From positions 310,001 to 374,000 of the forward strand of contig FQLW01000006.1 in assembly GCA_900120415.1 (NCBI GenBank): a stretch of DNA of 64,000 nucleotides, in the 5' to 3' direction. Under the pieces are notes generated by a model. The model was not told the origin of the DNA and searched no databases. It worked only from the letters and a program-made list of their open reading frames with translations. Below are positions 17,158-26,357 of the stretch, piece by piece; the stretch's first letter is position 1, and every line of letters starts with the position of its first letter. Both the position numbers and the translations under genes were made by a program. This DNA comes from Urmitella timonensis. Its GTDB lineage: Bacteria; Actinomycetota; Actinomycetes; Actinomycetales; Actinomycetaceae.

Positions 17158-18484
17158 TGTAACTAACTTCCGGCTACCTTGGCCAGACCGGGACGCCATT
17201 ATTGATGCCATTTGGGATTATTTGAGTTTGCGGCGTTGGTTTCCTGCTGGTCTTAAACGCTCCCAAGTGCGGGTTTTAGAGTATCGCGAGCTTGATGATT
17301 CGCGTTTCAGGCTACTTATTCTTGAAGCCCAGAATGTGTGGTATCACCTGCCTTTAGCGCTGGTTTCCAATTGGGAGGGTTCCGGTATTGCCGGACGAAC
17401 AATCTGCCCGCAAGACACTCCTTACTACCTGGTAGATGCCCCTTACTACCCTGAATATGTGAAATATTGGCTGAGTTTAGCTCACCAATCCGGGACGCTT
17501 CCGCTACTGCCCGAGCCGGAAGACTTTATTCCTCGTCTGTTGGAAGCCAGCGAAACCAGTACGGTTCTTACCGGGGAACAGTCCAATACTTCCGTCCTCA
17601 TCCGGGGGAAATATCCTACAATTATCAAGTTTTTCCGAGTGCTAGTTTCGGGGCTAAATCCCGAGGTCAGCACCCCTAACGCCTTAGCCCAGACCGGATG
17701 GGAGGGTATTCCCAAGCCTATTGGTTATTCGTTACTAAACCTCTGGAATCAAGATGGTAAGCCCCAAGAGGTGACTACCGCCTGCGCAGCTACCCTCCTT
17801 GACGAGGCGAAAGATGGTTTCAAACTGGTGTGCTCCCTGGCACGCAGTGGCGAGAATCCCGAAACCCTTGCCCGCGAGCTTGGAGAATTCACAGCGGATA
17901 TGCACCGCCATCTATTAGCGGCTTTTGGAGCTGGTGAGAATCCATCCTCGGGAACTATGCTTGCCAGCCGTTTACGTTACCAGTACGAGCAGGCTAAAGC
18001 GTCTTATCCTGCTCTTTCTAGCCACCCTCAGATTGGCAACGAAATCGAGCATTTAGCGCAGGCTCTGACCGCACTGGGAGCGCTGCCTCCCACTCAACGA
18101 GTTCACGGCGACTATCACCTGGGGCAATGCCTCTATAGCGGTGGGCGCTGGTATGTAACCGATTTTGAGGGCGAGCCTCTGCGTCCTCTAGAGGAGCGAA
18201 CTGCCCCTGACCAGGTAGAGCGGGATATTGCGGGAATGTTGCGATCGTTTGACTATGCCCGGGTAGAGGGCAATCAAAACGGCGATTGGCTGAACCGCGC
18301 TCGTCTAGCATTCCTGGAGGGATATTTCGCAGATCAGCAACTGCCTGCCCCGGCCTTGGCGGTGCTTAGAGCATTTGAAGTAGAAAAAGCACTTTACGAA
18401 TTACGCTACGAGGCGGCGCAACGCCCTGACTGGGTACATATCCCCTTAGAGGCGCTAATGCTACTTCTGCCACAATCAAGTTAA
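17147..18484 (+). CDS. mak: Maltokinase
   Basis: Phosphorylates maltose with ATP to maltose-1-phosphate, the GlgE donor. The 445-residue protein has an aminoglycoside-phosphotransferase-like fold: HGDYHLGQ (catalytic loop, about 319-326), TDFEGEP (metal-binding Asp, about 338-344) and the typical PLEERTAPDQVERDIAGMLR segment. The ATG lies inside the 3' end of treS, preceded by GGAGG, so translation is coupled. This completes the glgE-treS-mak cluster; glgB is 8 kb downstream. Confidence 0.93.
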   Translation: MSADVTNFRLPWPDRDAIIDAIWDYLSLRRWFPAGLKRSQVRVLEYRELDDSRFRLLILEAQNVWYHLPLALVSNWEGSGIAGRTICPQDTPYYLVDAPYYPEYVKYWLSLAHQSGTLPLLPEPEDFIPRLLEASETSTVLTGEQSNTSVLIRGKYPTIIKFFRVLVSGLNPEVSTPNALAQTGWEGIPKPIGYSLLNLWNQDGKPQEVTTACAATLLDEAKDGFKLVCSLARSGENPETLARELGEFTADMHRHLLAAFGAGENPSSGTMLASRLRYQYEQAKASYPALSSHPQIGNEIEHLAQALTALGALPPTQRVHGDYHLGQCLYSGGRWYVTDFEGEPLRPLEERTAPDQVERDIAGMLRSFDYARVEGNQNGDWLNRARLAFLEGYFADQQLPAPALAVLRAFEVEKALYELRYEAAQRPDWVHIPLEALMLLLPQSS

Positions 18485-18600
18485 GCTGCAAGAACAGTCG
18501 TTTTTACAGAGTAAACACACTAGCGCACCAACCCCTAAATCTGGTAAAGTTGTTACAGAATTGTAATCTTTTTAACTTTTGAAAATCAGCAGGAGTTTCG

Positions 18601-21600
18601 ATGCGCAATCCCATAGCAGAGCGCCCCACAGCGCTAGTGCTCGTCCTATCCCTGGTCGGATATATGATTGCCCTACTCGGGCCGGCTCTAGCGGTAGGTA
18701 TCGCCAATGCCGCTAACGGGCAGGTAATCAAGAACTGGAACGAACTAGGTACCCAGGTCAGCAAGGATATTGATTTAAGCGATGCCAACTTACCAGCCGA
18801 TGCTAACGGTCGCAGCATTAGCATTGCTGGCAATGTCACCATCACCGGCTCAGCTAACAAGACTTTCAAAGGTTTAACTTTTGTGGTGAGCGAGGGTCAC
18901 TCCCTGACTGTAAACAACTTGCAGATTGACAATACCGCTTACCCTGATAAAGCTATCGTGGTTGCCGGGGATAAGAACCCGCAAAACCGGCTCGCTTTCA
19001 AGGGCGACAACACCTTTACTCGCAGCAAGGCCTCCTCTGAAAATGCTACTAAGGACAACCCCTCACCTCTGCCGTTAGTGCAGGTTAAAGCCGATACCCA
19101 GCTGACTATTGGCAGTGAAGATTCTTCCGTATTGAATCTTTCCAACCCCACTTCCCCACTTTCGCAAGCTGCCCTCATCGGTACTCAGCATTTCTCTACT
19201 TTCGGCACTATCAATATCGCTGGTGGCACGTTGAATTTGCAGGCTTCCTCGCAAAGCGCAGCCATGATTGGTTCCGGTGGCGCTTTCTACGAGGTTAAAT
19301 CGGGAACTAACCCCTCGTGGCTCAACAACTATGACGAAACCCCCTGGAGCGCTGGGGGAACTATTAACATCACTGGTGGCACTATTAACCTAGACAAGAC
19401 TGGCGACGGCTCCTATGGTGGCGCATTTATCGGTGCTGGTCGCGGCGCAGTTAAAATGCCTACCTCTGCCGATATTTCTTGGGCAAAAACCGGAGCTGCG
19501 GTAGCTATTAACGTCAGTGGCGGGCAGATTAACGCCCACGGAAATCACACTGCTTTAGGTGCGGGCAGTTTCACCACCCCCATGAAGGGCAAAGATGGCG
19601 CTGCGCAGGGTGTTTACACCCAGGCATATGCAAAGGTAAACATTAGTGGTGGCTTGGTACAGGTGACTCCTAGCGCTTCCGACACCGGTAACAGCGCTAT
19701 GAATATCGGTTGCCGCGGCGTGGGTAACTGGAACGAAAACTTTGCTGACTTTGGATGGCCGCTCACTCCCGGCTGCGAAGTAGCAATCAGCGGCGGAAAA
19801 GTGAGCGTAGGGACTGCCGACTCCACCCTCGCGGCCACTGGTGACATTGCCGCTATTGGCTCTGGTCCTGACAGCGCCAGCGTAAACGTGAAAATTTCCG
19901 GCAATGCGCAAGTTGCTGCCTATTCCAATGGGCGAGGAGCAGCTATCGGCGGAGGCTTTGCTTCCGGAGCTTCCACCGTTTCTATTTCCGATAACGCCGA
20001 AGTAAAAGCGCTCGGGGTGGTGCGCGAATCCCCAGCTATCGGAGCGGGTGGGCTTCCCCCAGCAGAGCAGTTCGAGGGGAACTCTCGCCTCGACGAGGAC
20101 ACCGCGCGTGGACAGTCCCAAAATCAGGTTCGTATCTTCGGAAATGCCCAGGTGACCGCGGAAACTGATACCGATTCTTTAGAGGACGATGAAGCACCAA
20201 ATGGCGCAATCGGAGCAGCCACTAACCGTTCTGGTCAGGTGAGTATTAGCGACCAAGCAAAGGTTACAGCCAAGGTATTTGGGCTTCGGCACGGGGCGGT
20301 AATTGGCAGCGCTGGTTACATCAAACCTTACGTAGCTGATCCCTTTAAGGTCACTATCTCTGGCTCCCCCACCGTGAAAGCCTATGTCCAGCCAGTTCGC
20401 CTACCTAAGAAGCAACAGTTAGGCTACGGTTTCGGTGCTGCAATTGGTTCTGGTTTACAAACCCAAGTACCAGCCCAAGTCACTCTTTCCGGTAGCCCCA
20501 ACCTGGATTTGATTGGCGGGCAAGCCAGCTCGGGCGTAGGGCTCGGCTTTAAGAGCAACGGATCTGGTAACTCCGTTACCGCAAACTTGGACGCAGGTGC
20601 GAAAATCCAGGTCACTTCCCCGGTTGGTTCTCCTCGCACTGACGGCAGCACTAATCGCGGCAAGTTCGCCCTAGCCAATGGAGTTAATATGCCGCTTGAT
20701 GCCGTCAAGGGCAAGGCGCAGGTATTAAACCTACGTTTTGCAGACGGCAGCGTTGATGGCAGCGGTTCGCCCTTAACTTTGGGACTCACGACGGCGGTCA
20801 GCAAGCTAGCTCAAAACCAACAGGCTATACCTTTCTCCCTGGTTACCCCCGAGGGCGAAACCGTGCTTTCCTCGGCTCTTACCAGCACCCTTTATAACGG
20901 ATTGGCATTTTCGGTTCCCAAAACTGGCAACTACTATCTGCAATCTGGGGTGACTCCGCGGCTCTTCGCCTATCACGGCGACCAGCAAGCAGAGGGCGCG
21001 TTCACCTTCCCAGTCACCTCTCAGCTATATACTCAGGACGGATTGCTGTGGGCGCAGGGTTACTCGTTGAAGTACCAGGTAGCTGGCGAGGGTGGAAACC
21101 TTCCGCAGGCTTACACCACCGAGCGTTATCTGCCCCCGAACTCCTCTTTGGGCGCGCTACCGGCAGTAACTTTGCCTACGGTTTCCGGCAAGACCTGTTC
21201 GATTGATCATTGGGAGCTGAACGGAAGTCGCCTAAGCGAGACCGATCTTTCCCAAGCGAAACTCACCGCTGATACCACCGTGACAGCGGTTACCAAATGT
21301 GAAGATACAGTCGCTCCTCCCCAGCCACAGCCGGAAAAAACTACTTTCAGCTGGCAGCTGCAAGACGGTCAGGGTAAAGCCTTAAGCGGCGGACAGTTCA
21401 CCCTGACTGAAAAGGGCGGGGCGGCAGTAAACGTACCAGATTCTACCTCCGGTACTTTCACAGTAAATAATCTTGATCCTGCCAAGACCTATGTACTTAC
21501 CCAGACGCAGGCTCCGCAAGGATACGAGCTACCTGCCCAGAGCTCCTATACGGTAACTTTCGAGAAAACTTCTCAGGGATACCAGGCAAAGGTAAATAAT

Positions 21601-23706
21601 ACGGCGGTGAGCGCGGCAGCATTTGTTATTACTAATGCCAAGACGCCACTTCCTCCCCAGCCGGTAGACTTCAATTGGAAGCTACAAGACACCAAGCAGA
21701 ACTTGCTACCAGGGGGCACTTTCAAGCTGGTTTGCGCAGGTAAATCGGTTGAGATTCCTGCCGCCGGTACTACCTCGGGAACTTACAGCGTTACCTTAGA
21801 CCCGACTAAGGGCAGCTGTACCCTCACTCAAAGCAGTGCCCCTAAAGGTTACAAGCTAGGTGAGACTACCTCCTATAGCATCAGTTTTGTAGAAAAAGAC
21901 CAGGCTAACGGCATTTGGGCTGCCAAGGTGAACGGTAAAGAAGTAAGCACCCTAACTTTCACCAATAGTGAGCTACCCAAACCCCCGGCTACTACCTCTT
22001 TCACTTGGAAACTTACCGACACTGCCGGTAAGGAGCTAAATGGAGGTACTTTCAAATTGACCGGTGGGAAAGATCCGCTCACGGTAACTTCTCAAGATGC
22101 GGCAGATCCGGGGGTATATATGGCCTCGAATCTTGATCCGACCAAGACCTACACTTTGTCACAGATTACCGCTCCTAACGGTTACTCGGCGGATAGCTCC
22201 AGCTACCAAGTCACTTTTGTTAAAAGCGGTGAAAGCTATAAGGCTCAAGTAGGTGGAAACGACCTACCCACTGCTGGTCTGGTAATAAAGAACACCAAGT
22301 TACCTACTAAAGCCCAAATTCGTTGGGAAGTGGTTTCTTCTGCCGATAAAGCGCAGTATGTTCCCGGCACTTCCTTTAGGGTTACTCCTTTCTTAGCGGA
22401 CGGGAAAACCTTGGACGCGGCGAAGTCTTTTATCGTCACCGATTCCACTACCTCAGTTGGCACTGATTTGAATAAAGCAGTGGGACAATACCGGGTAGTA
22501 GTTCCCGATGGCTCCTTGAAATACCAGGTGCAACAGCTCACTACCAGCCCTGATTTCGGGCTTAAAACCCCGGCACAAACCGTGAGTTTCTCCGCTTCTT
22601 CCGATGGTAGCTACAGCCAGATTGTTGAAGGTAGCGGTCTAAAGTTTGAGAACACTCCAGTTATCAAGACCAAGGCTTTCACTTGGAAATTGGTGGATGG
22701 AGAATCGAATCCGTTATCGGGGGGAACTTTCTCCCTCACAAATGGGCAAGAGGTAGTGCCGGTCGCTGAAAATAAGGCAGATTCCTCTTTCCAAGCAACC
22801 TTGTATTTAGCTAAGACCTACACCTTAAAACAGACTGACACACCTGCCGGATTTGTTAAAGACAACCGCGTCTACACCATTAGTTTTGAGGGTGGCAATC
22901 CTCAAGTTGCCGTTGGCGACACCGGGGTTGATTTAATGAACGGCATTTTGGTTATTAAGAACCAGAAGGTTCCAACACCCCCACCAACCACTGATCCAAA
23001 ACCGGTCAGCGGGTTACTCACCTGGAAGGTGCTTGATTCTAAAGGTCAGGCAGTAGCCGGAACCTCTTTCCAGGTCACTCCCCTGGGCAAGGATGGTAAA
23101 CCCGCCGGGGATGCCTTTACGGTCACGGATTTTGTCGGTGGCACTACCACCTTCGCGGTTCCCACTGACCCTACTGACCTAGATGCTGCTACCGGCGCCT
23201 ATAAAGTTAAGGTTGACGACGTAACCTTGCAGTACCAGCTGAAACAGCTTACTACTGCCAAGGGTCTGCAAATAGCGAAGCCACAGGTTCTATCCTTTAG
23301 CCAGGGAGAAAACGGCGAGTGGGTACAAAACTCGACTGTTCCTTTCATGAACCAGGCTAAGCCAGCTGAAAAGCCCACTACTGACCCCACCAAGCCAACT
23401 GAGCCGACCTCTAAGCCCAGCGAACCCAGCGGAAAGCCCTCCGGACCGACCGCCGACCCCAGCACGAAGCCGAATCCGGCTGAAACTGGCGGGGCAACTG
23501 CGGCACCATCTGGTAATCAAAATGGCGGAGCTACCGAGGCTCCAAATGGGAAAGACAGAATGGGCAGTTCCTCCACATCTAGTTCCGCCCCCTCCTCCCT
23601 GCCGATAACCGGACCTAACGGCGCAACTTTGGCTTTAGTTTCGGTAATCTTCGCGATTATAGGTGCAGGGCTGCTTGCGGCTCGCAAACTGCGGGAAGAA
23701 CGTTAG
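18601..23706 (+). CDS. LPXTG-anchored surface protein with beta-solenoid and six SpaA-like domains
   Basis: A 1701-residue cell-wall protein. A signal peptide (about residues 1-40, ending ANAANG) is followed at about 55-700 by a repetitive Gly/Ser-rich solenoid-like region in which INISGG-type strands alternate with AAIGSG or GAAIGGG turns; this type occurs in carbohydrate-binding adhesins. Six prealbumin-like SpaA domains start near residues 911, 1021, 1131, 1237, 1358 and 1468. A Pro/Thr/Ser linker leads to the sorting signal LPITG (about 1666-1670), a hydrophobic span and a basic tail. The usual isopeptide Lys and Glu appear replaced in all six domains. AGGAG precedes the ATG. Role inferred: adhesion or structural stalk. 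No sortase gene lies nearby. Confidence 0.85.
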   Translation: MRNPIAERPTALVLVLSLVGYMIALLGPALAVGIANAANGQVIKNWNELGTQVSKDIDLSDANLPADANGRSISIAGNVTITGSANKTFKGLTFVVSEGHSLTVNNLQIDNTAYPDKAIVVAGDKNPQNRLAFKGDNTFTRSKASSENATKDNPSPLPLVQVKADTQLTIGSEDSSVLNLSNPTSPLSQAALIGTQHFSTFGTINIAGGTLNLQASSQSAAMIGSGGAFYEVKSGTNPSWLNNYDETPWSAGGTINITGGTINLDKTGDGSYGGAFIGAGRGAVKMPTSADISWAKTGAAVAINVSGGQINAHGNHTALGAGSFTTPMKGKDGAAQGVYTQAYAKVNISGGLVQVTPSASDTGNSAMNIGCRGVGNWNENFADFGWPLTPGCEVAISGGKVSVGTADSTLAATGDIAAIGSGPDSASVNVKISGNAQVAAYSNGRGAAIGGGFASGASTVSISDNAEVKALGVVRESPAIGAGGLPPAEQFEGNSRLDEDTARGQSQNQVRIFGNAQVTAETDTDSLEDDEAPNGAIGAATNRSGQVSISDQAKVTAKVFGLRHGAVIGSAGYIKPYVADPFKVTISGSPTVKAYVQPVRLPKKQQLGYGFGAAIGSGLQTQVPAQVTLSGSPNLDLIGGQASSGVGLGFKSNGSGNSVTANLDAGAKIQVTSPVGSPRTDGSTNRGKFALANGVNMPLDAVKGKAQVLNLRFADGSVDGSGSPLTLGLTTAVSKLAQNQQAIPFSLVTPEGETVLSSALTSTLYNGLAFSVPKTGNYYLQSGVTPRLFAYHGDQQAEGAFTFPVTSQLYTQDGLLWAQGYSLKYQVAGEGGNLPQAYTTERYLPPNSSLGALPAVTLPTVSGKTCSIDHWELNGSRLSETDLSQAKLTADTTVTAVTKCEDTVAPPQPQPEKTTFSWQLQDGQGKALSGGQFTLTEKGGAAVNVPDSTSGTFTVNNLDPAKTYVLTQTQAPQGYELPAQSSYTVTFEKTSQGYQAKVNNTAVSAAAFVITNAKTPLPPQPVDFNWKLQDTKQNLLPGGTFKLVCAGKSVEIPAAGTTSGTYSVTLDPTKGSCTLTQSSAPKGYKLGETTSYSISFVEKDQANGIWAAKVNGKEVSTLTFTNSELPKPPATTSFTWKLTDTAGKELNGGTFKLTGGKDPLTVTSQDAADPGVYMASNLDPTKTYTLSQITAPNGYSADSSSYQVTFVKSGESYKAQVGGNDLPTAGLVIKNTKLPTKAQIRWEVVSSADKAQYVPGTSFRVTPFLADGKTLDAAKSFIVTDSTTSVGTDLNKAVGQYRVVVPDGSLKYQVQQLTTSPDFGLKTPAQTVSFSASSDGSYSQIVEGSGLKFENTPVIKTKAFTWKLVDGESNPLSGGTFSLTNGQEVVPVAENKADSSFQATLYLAKTYTLKQTDTPAGFVKDNRVYTISFEGGNPQVAVGDTGVDLMNGILVIKNQKVPTPPPTTDPKPVSGLLTWKVLDSKGQAVAGTSFQVTPLGKDGKPAGDAFTVTDFVGGTTTFAVPTDPTDLDAATGAYKVKVDDVTLQYQLKQLTTAKGLQIAKPQVLSFSQGENGEWVQNSTVPFMNQAKPAEKPTTDPTKPTEPTSKPSEPSGKPSGPTADPSTKPNPAETGGATAAPSGNQNGGATEAPNGKDRMGSSSTSSSAPSSLPITGPNGATLALVSVIFAIIGAGLLAARKLREER

Positions 23707-23733
23707 GGATTCCCATTTTCAACACCTCCTATT

Positions 23734-23790
23734 AGCTGCCTGGGTAGCAAGGTCATCACACTTGACTCCTTGTTTCCCAGGCAGCTTTGC
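23734..23790 (+). terminator. Terminator after the LPITG surface protein gene
   Basis: AGCTGCCTGGG (23734-23744) pairs perfectly with CCCAGGCAGCT (23776-23786); an inner CAAGG/CCTTG pair extends the hairpin. A short T-containing tail follows. Confidence 0.7.
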
Positions 23791-23950
23791 TATTCGGTTG
23801 GTATTGCATTATCCCTGGTTGCCCTCGCTACGATTCGGTCGAGAGTCGCAAACACCTGGAATATGAGTTACAGACTTTCAAAATCGCCCCTGTAGTAGGC
23901 GGATATTGACTCCCCATTTTTTCATTCTTATTTATTACTCATATCACCTA

Positions 23951-23979
23951 TTGCCTTGGACTTACGTCCTAGATAAAAT
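23951..23979 (+). promoter_or_regulatory. Putative promoter of gdhA
   Basis: TTGCCT (23951-23956), 17-bp spacer, TAAAAT (23974-23979). It would give an untranslated leader of about 125 nt. The rest of the 400-bp gap 23707-24113 holds the terminator above and the inverted repeat below. Confidence 0.45.
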
Positions 23980-24023
23980 GTGATTGCCGCCGCTTAACAG
24001 TGGAAGTGGCTGCGAGGGTACTG

Positions 24024-24068
24024 GGTATTACCCGCCCCCACCGCCCGCGGCAAAAAGCCGGTAATACC
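24024..24068 (+). promoter_or_regulatory. Inverted repeat in the gdhA leader
   Basis: GGTATTACC (24024-24032) and GGTAATACC (24060-24068) are exact reverse complements, 27 nt apart, 31 nt before the gdhA ribosome site. It could be an RNA hairpin or a regulator site; no known motif is recognised. Confidence 0.35.
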
Positions 24069-24113
24069 GTCTCCAGGCACACCATAAATAAAACCTAAAG
24101 GAGATAACTATTT

Positions 24114-25370
24114 ATGTCCGAGGATTACAAACCGAATCCCTATGAGGACGCGAAGAATCAGCTGCGGGAAGCTCAGAAAATCCTGGGATTTTCCGAGGGC
24201 GACTACGAGATGCTCGCTTCGCCGCGCCGCGAAATGAGCGTTTCTATTCCGATTCGTCGCGACGACGGCACCCATCAAGTGCTGCACGGCTACCGGGTAC
24301 AACACAACTTGACGCGCGGACCGGCCAAAGGCGGCATCCGTTACAACGAAAACGTCGATATTGACGAAGTTCGCGCCCTATCCATGTGGATGACCTGGAA
24401 ATGCGCCCTAGTGAATCTGCCTTACGGCGGAGCTAAAGGCGGGGTGACTATTGACCCCAGCAAGTATTCGCAGGCAGAACTAGAGCGGGTAACTCGCCGC
24501 TACATTTCCGAGATTCTGCCGATTATCGGCCCAGAAAAGGATGTGCCCGCCCCGGACGTGGGAACTAACGAACAGACCATGGCCTGTATTATGGACACCT
24601 ATTCGCAGTTCCAAGGCTACACCGTCCCCGGTATTTGTACTGGTAAACCCGTTTCTCTCGGCGGATCACTCGGACGCGCGGAAGCAACCTCCCTGGGCGT
24701 AGTAATCATGGTAGAAGCCGCTCTAAAGAAAAATGGCATCAAATTCGAGGACGCCTCCCTGGCCATCCAAGGCTTCGGTAAAGTAGGGCGCGGAGCTGCC
24801 GAAATCGCGCAGCGTCGCGGCGGCAAAGTAGTCGCCATCTCCGACATCTTCGGCGCCATCTACAACGCCGAGGGTATCGACACTAAAGCTCTCGGCGAAT
24901 ACGTGGACGAAAAAGGCAAAGTCGTAGGCTTCCCCGGTGCCGAACCCATGGATGCTGCCCAGCTGCTGCTACTCGATGTAGACGTAGTGATACCGGCCGC
25001 CATTGAAGGGGTGCTCACCAAGGAAAATGCTCCCGATGTGAAAGCCAAGATTATTGTCGAGGGCGCCAATGGCCCCACCGATTCCGCTGCCGACAAGATT
25101 TTGAACGAAAAGGGAGTAATGATTGTCCCCGATATTTTAGCGAACTCCGGTGGCGTAATCGTGTCCTACTACGAATGGGTACAAGGACGCGATAACTTCT
25201 TCTGGCCGCTAGAGCGGGTACAAAAGGAAGAAGAACAGCGGATTACCGCCGCCTGGAAAGATGTAGAGGCTTACGCCGAAGAAAAAGGCGTGACCTTGCG
25301 GGTCGCAGCTACCGTATTGGCGGTGGAACGCGTCTTGCAGGCACACAAACGGCGCGGTCTTTACCCGTGA
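24114..25370 (+). CDS. gdhA: Glutamate dehydrogenase
   Basis: Interconverts glutamate and 2-oxoglutarate plus ammonia. At 418 residues it resembles the shorter RocG/GudB-type, usually NAD-linked, enzymes. The family signature LPYGGAKGG lies near residues 101-109, with the catalytic DVGTNEQ region near 145 and the nucleotide-binding glycine motif GFGKVGRG near 220-227. Coenzyme choice cannot be settled by eye. AAAGGAG stands about 10 nt before the ATG. The gene is flanked by a terminator upstream and a 1.3-kb repeat region downstream, so it is probably monocistronic. Its codon use looks more GC-rich and optimised than its neighbours, as in a strongly expressed gene. Confidence 0.92.
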   Translation: MSEDYKPNPYEDAKNQLREAQKILGFSEGDYEMLASPRREMSVSIPIRRDDGTHQVLHGYRVQHNLTRGPAKGGIRYNENVDIDEVRALSMWMTWKCALVNLPYGGAKGGVTIDPSKYSQAELERVTRRYISEILPIIGPEKDVPAPDVGTNEQTMACIMDTYSQFQGYTVPGICTGKPVSLGGSLGRAEATSLGVVIMVEAALKKNGIKFEDASLAIQGFGKVGRGAAEIAQRRGGKVVAISDIFGAIYNAEGIDTKALGEYVDEKGKVVGFPGAEPMDAAQLLLLDVDVVIPAAIEGVLTKENAPDVKAKIIVEGANGPTDSAADKILNEKGVMIVPDILANSGGVIVSYYEWVQGRDNFFWPLERVQKEEEQRITAAWKDVEAYAEEKGVTLRVAATVLAVERVLQAHKRRGLYP

Positions 25371-25464
25371 TTACTGCCGGCAAAATATCTACCCGTTACT
25401 GCCCCCCTTAGCTTTCCTAGCCGCCATTTGCCGCTCGGGATAGGGTTTCTCTTTGTCCCCTATC

Positions 25465-25490
25465 GGGAGGGCGCAACTGCACCGGGAGGG
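25465..25490 (+). repeat. G-tract half element
   Basis: GGGAGGG at 25465-25471 and 25484-25490, again 19 bp start to start. It corresponds to the right half of the complete elements at 10813-10907 and 25905-25999; the CCCTCCC half is absent. Confidence 0.6.
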
Positions 25491-25684
25491 CGAAAACGTC
25501 ACCAAAAAGGGGTTAATACCCAAAAAGGGGCGCGGTCGGTAAATATGCGTAAGTAATGACAGAAGGGCGGGGAAAAAATTTCGTTCAAGCAGACGCAGGT
25601 AGCAGTTTTATGCCGAGGAGCAGGATTTCGGAACATCATTGAGCGCGGCCGGTAAAAGATACGGGACTATTGGCAGAAGGGCGC

Positions 25685-25811
25685 GGGGAAAGTTTGATCC
25701 GAGTAGGCGCGGGGACTGGGGGGGTAATCCGAGTAGGTGCGGTGGGCATAAGAATTTGGAAAACGCCGCCACGTTTTCCAAATTACTTGGGCAGGAGGTC
25801 AAACTTTCCCC
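25685..25811 (+). repeat. Nested palindromic repeat, copy B
   Basis: Outer stem GGGGAAAGTTTGA (25685-25697) with TCAAACTTTCCCC (25799-25811), 13 bp perfect. The inner stem is built on AATTTGGAAAACG/ACGTTTTCCAAATT (about 25752-25785). This copy carries an internal duplication of the ATCCGAGTAGG block, at 25698 and 25727. Confidence 0.75.
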
Positions 25812-25904
25812 CGCACCCACAACTTCCAGGCGTATAACCAGGCAAGCACACACACCAGGGCAACATTTTCACCCTCCTGATTTCAGGCATATGCGTCGTT
25901 TTCA

Positions 25905-25999
25905 CCCTCCCGAGACAAAATCACCCTCCCAATACCGGCAAAACGCCCCAATAACGACCACAATTCCCATCTCGGGAGGGCGCAACCGCACCGGGAGGG
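25905..25999. repeat. Opposed G-tract repeat element, copy 2
   Basis: CCCTCCC at 25905-25911 and 25924-25930 faces GGGAGGG at 25974-25980 and 25993-25999, with the same 19-bp period and almost the same spacer (AATACCGGCAAAACGCCCCA) as copy 1 at 10813-10907. Confidence 0.65.
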
Positions 26000-26179
26000 C
26001 GAAAACGTCACTAAAAAAGAGGCGCGGTCGGTAAATGTACGGAAGTAATGACAGAGGGGCGGGGGAAAGTTTCGTCCAGGCAGATGCGGGGGCGGTTTTA
26101 TTCCGAGGGGTAGGATTTCGGAACATCAAGGGGCGTGGCGGGTAATAAATATGAGAGAGACACCCTAATTAACGATAGC

Positions 26180-26282
26180 AGGGGGAAAGTTTGATCCGAG
26201 TAGGTGCGGTGGGCATAAGAATTTGGAAAACGCCGCCACGTTTTCCAAATTCTTGAGCAGGAGGCAAAAACCTTCTCCTCGC
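26180..26282 (+). repeat. Nested palindromic repeat, copy C
   Basis: The inner stem AAGAATTTGGAAAACG/CGTTTTCCAAATTCTT (about 26217-26253) and left block GATCCGAGTAGGTGCGGTGG are intact. The outer stem is degraded: GGGGGAAAGTTTGATCC faces CAAAAACCTTCTCC, with only partial pairing. Confidence 0.7.
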
Positions 26283-26357
26283 ATCGCCCCTACAGTTTTC
26301 AGACAGGCAAGGGCACGGCGGGTAAAAGATGTGAGAGAGCCACGCTAACTAGATACA

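Larger units (their letters stand above)
25465..26250 (+). repeat. Diverged tandem duplication of about 500 bp
   Basis: The order [GGGAGGG pair, CGCGGTCGGTAAAT, AAGTAATGACAGA, GGATTTCGGAACATCA, palindrome] starting at 25465 recurs from 25974. Matching landmarks are offset by 492-509 bp (for example CGCGGTCGG at 25531 and 26023). Shorter third copies of the segment just before the palindrome precede copy D. Confidence 0.65.

Noticed and set aside
25639-26034. 131-codon open frame in the gdhA-glgB gap
   Set aside because: It runs through palindromes and G-tract repeats, is Arg/Pro-rich and has no ribosome site; it is most likely a by-product of GC-rich repeats.
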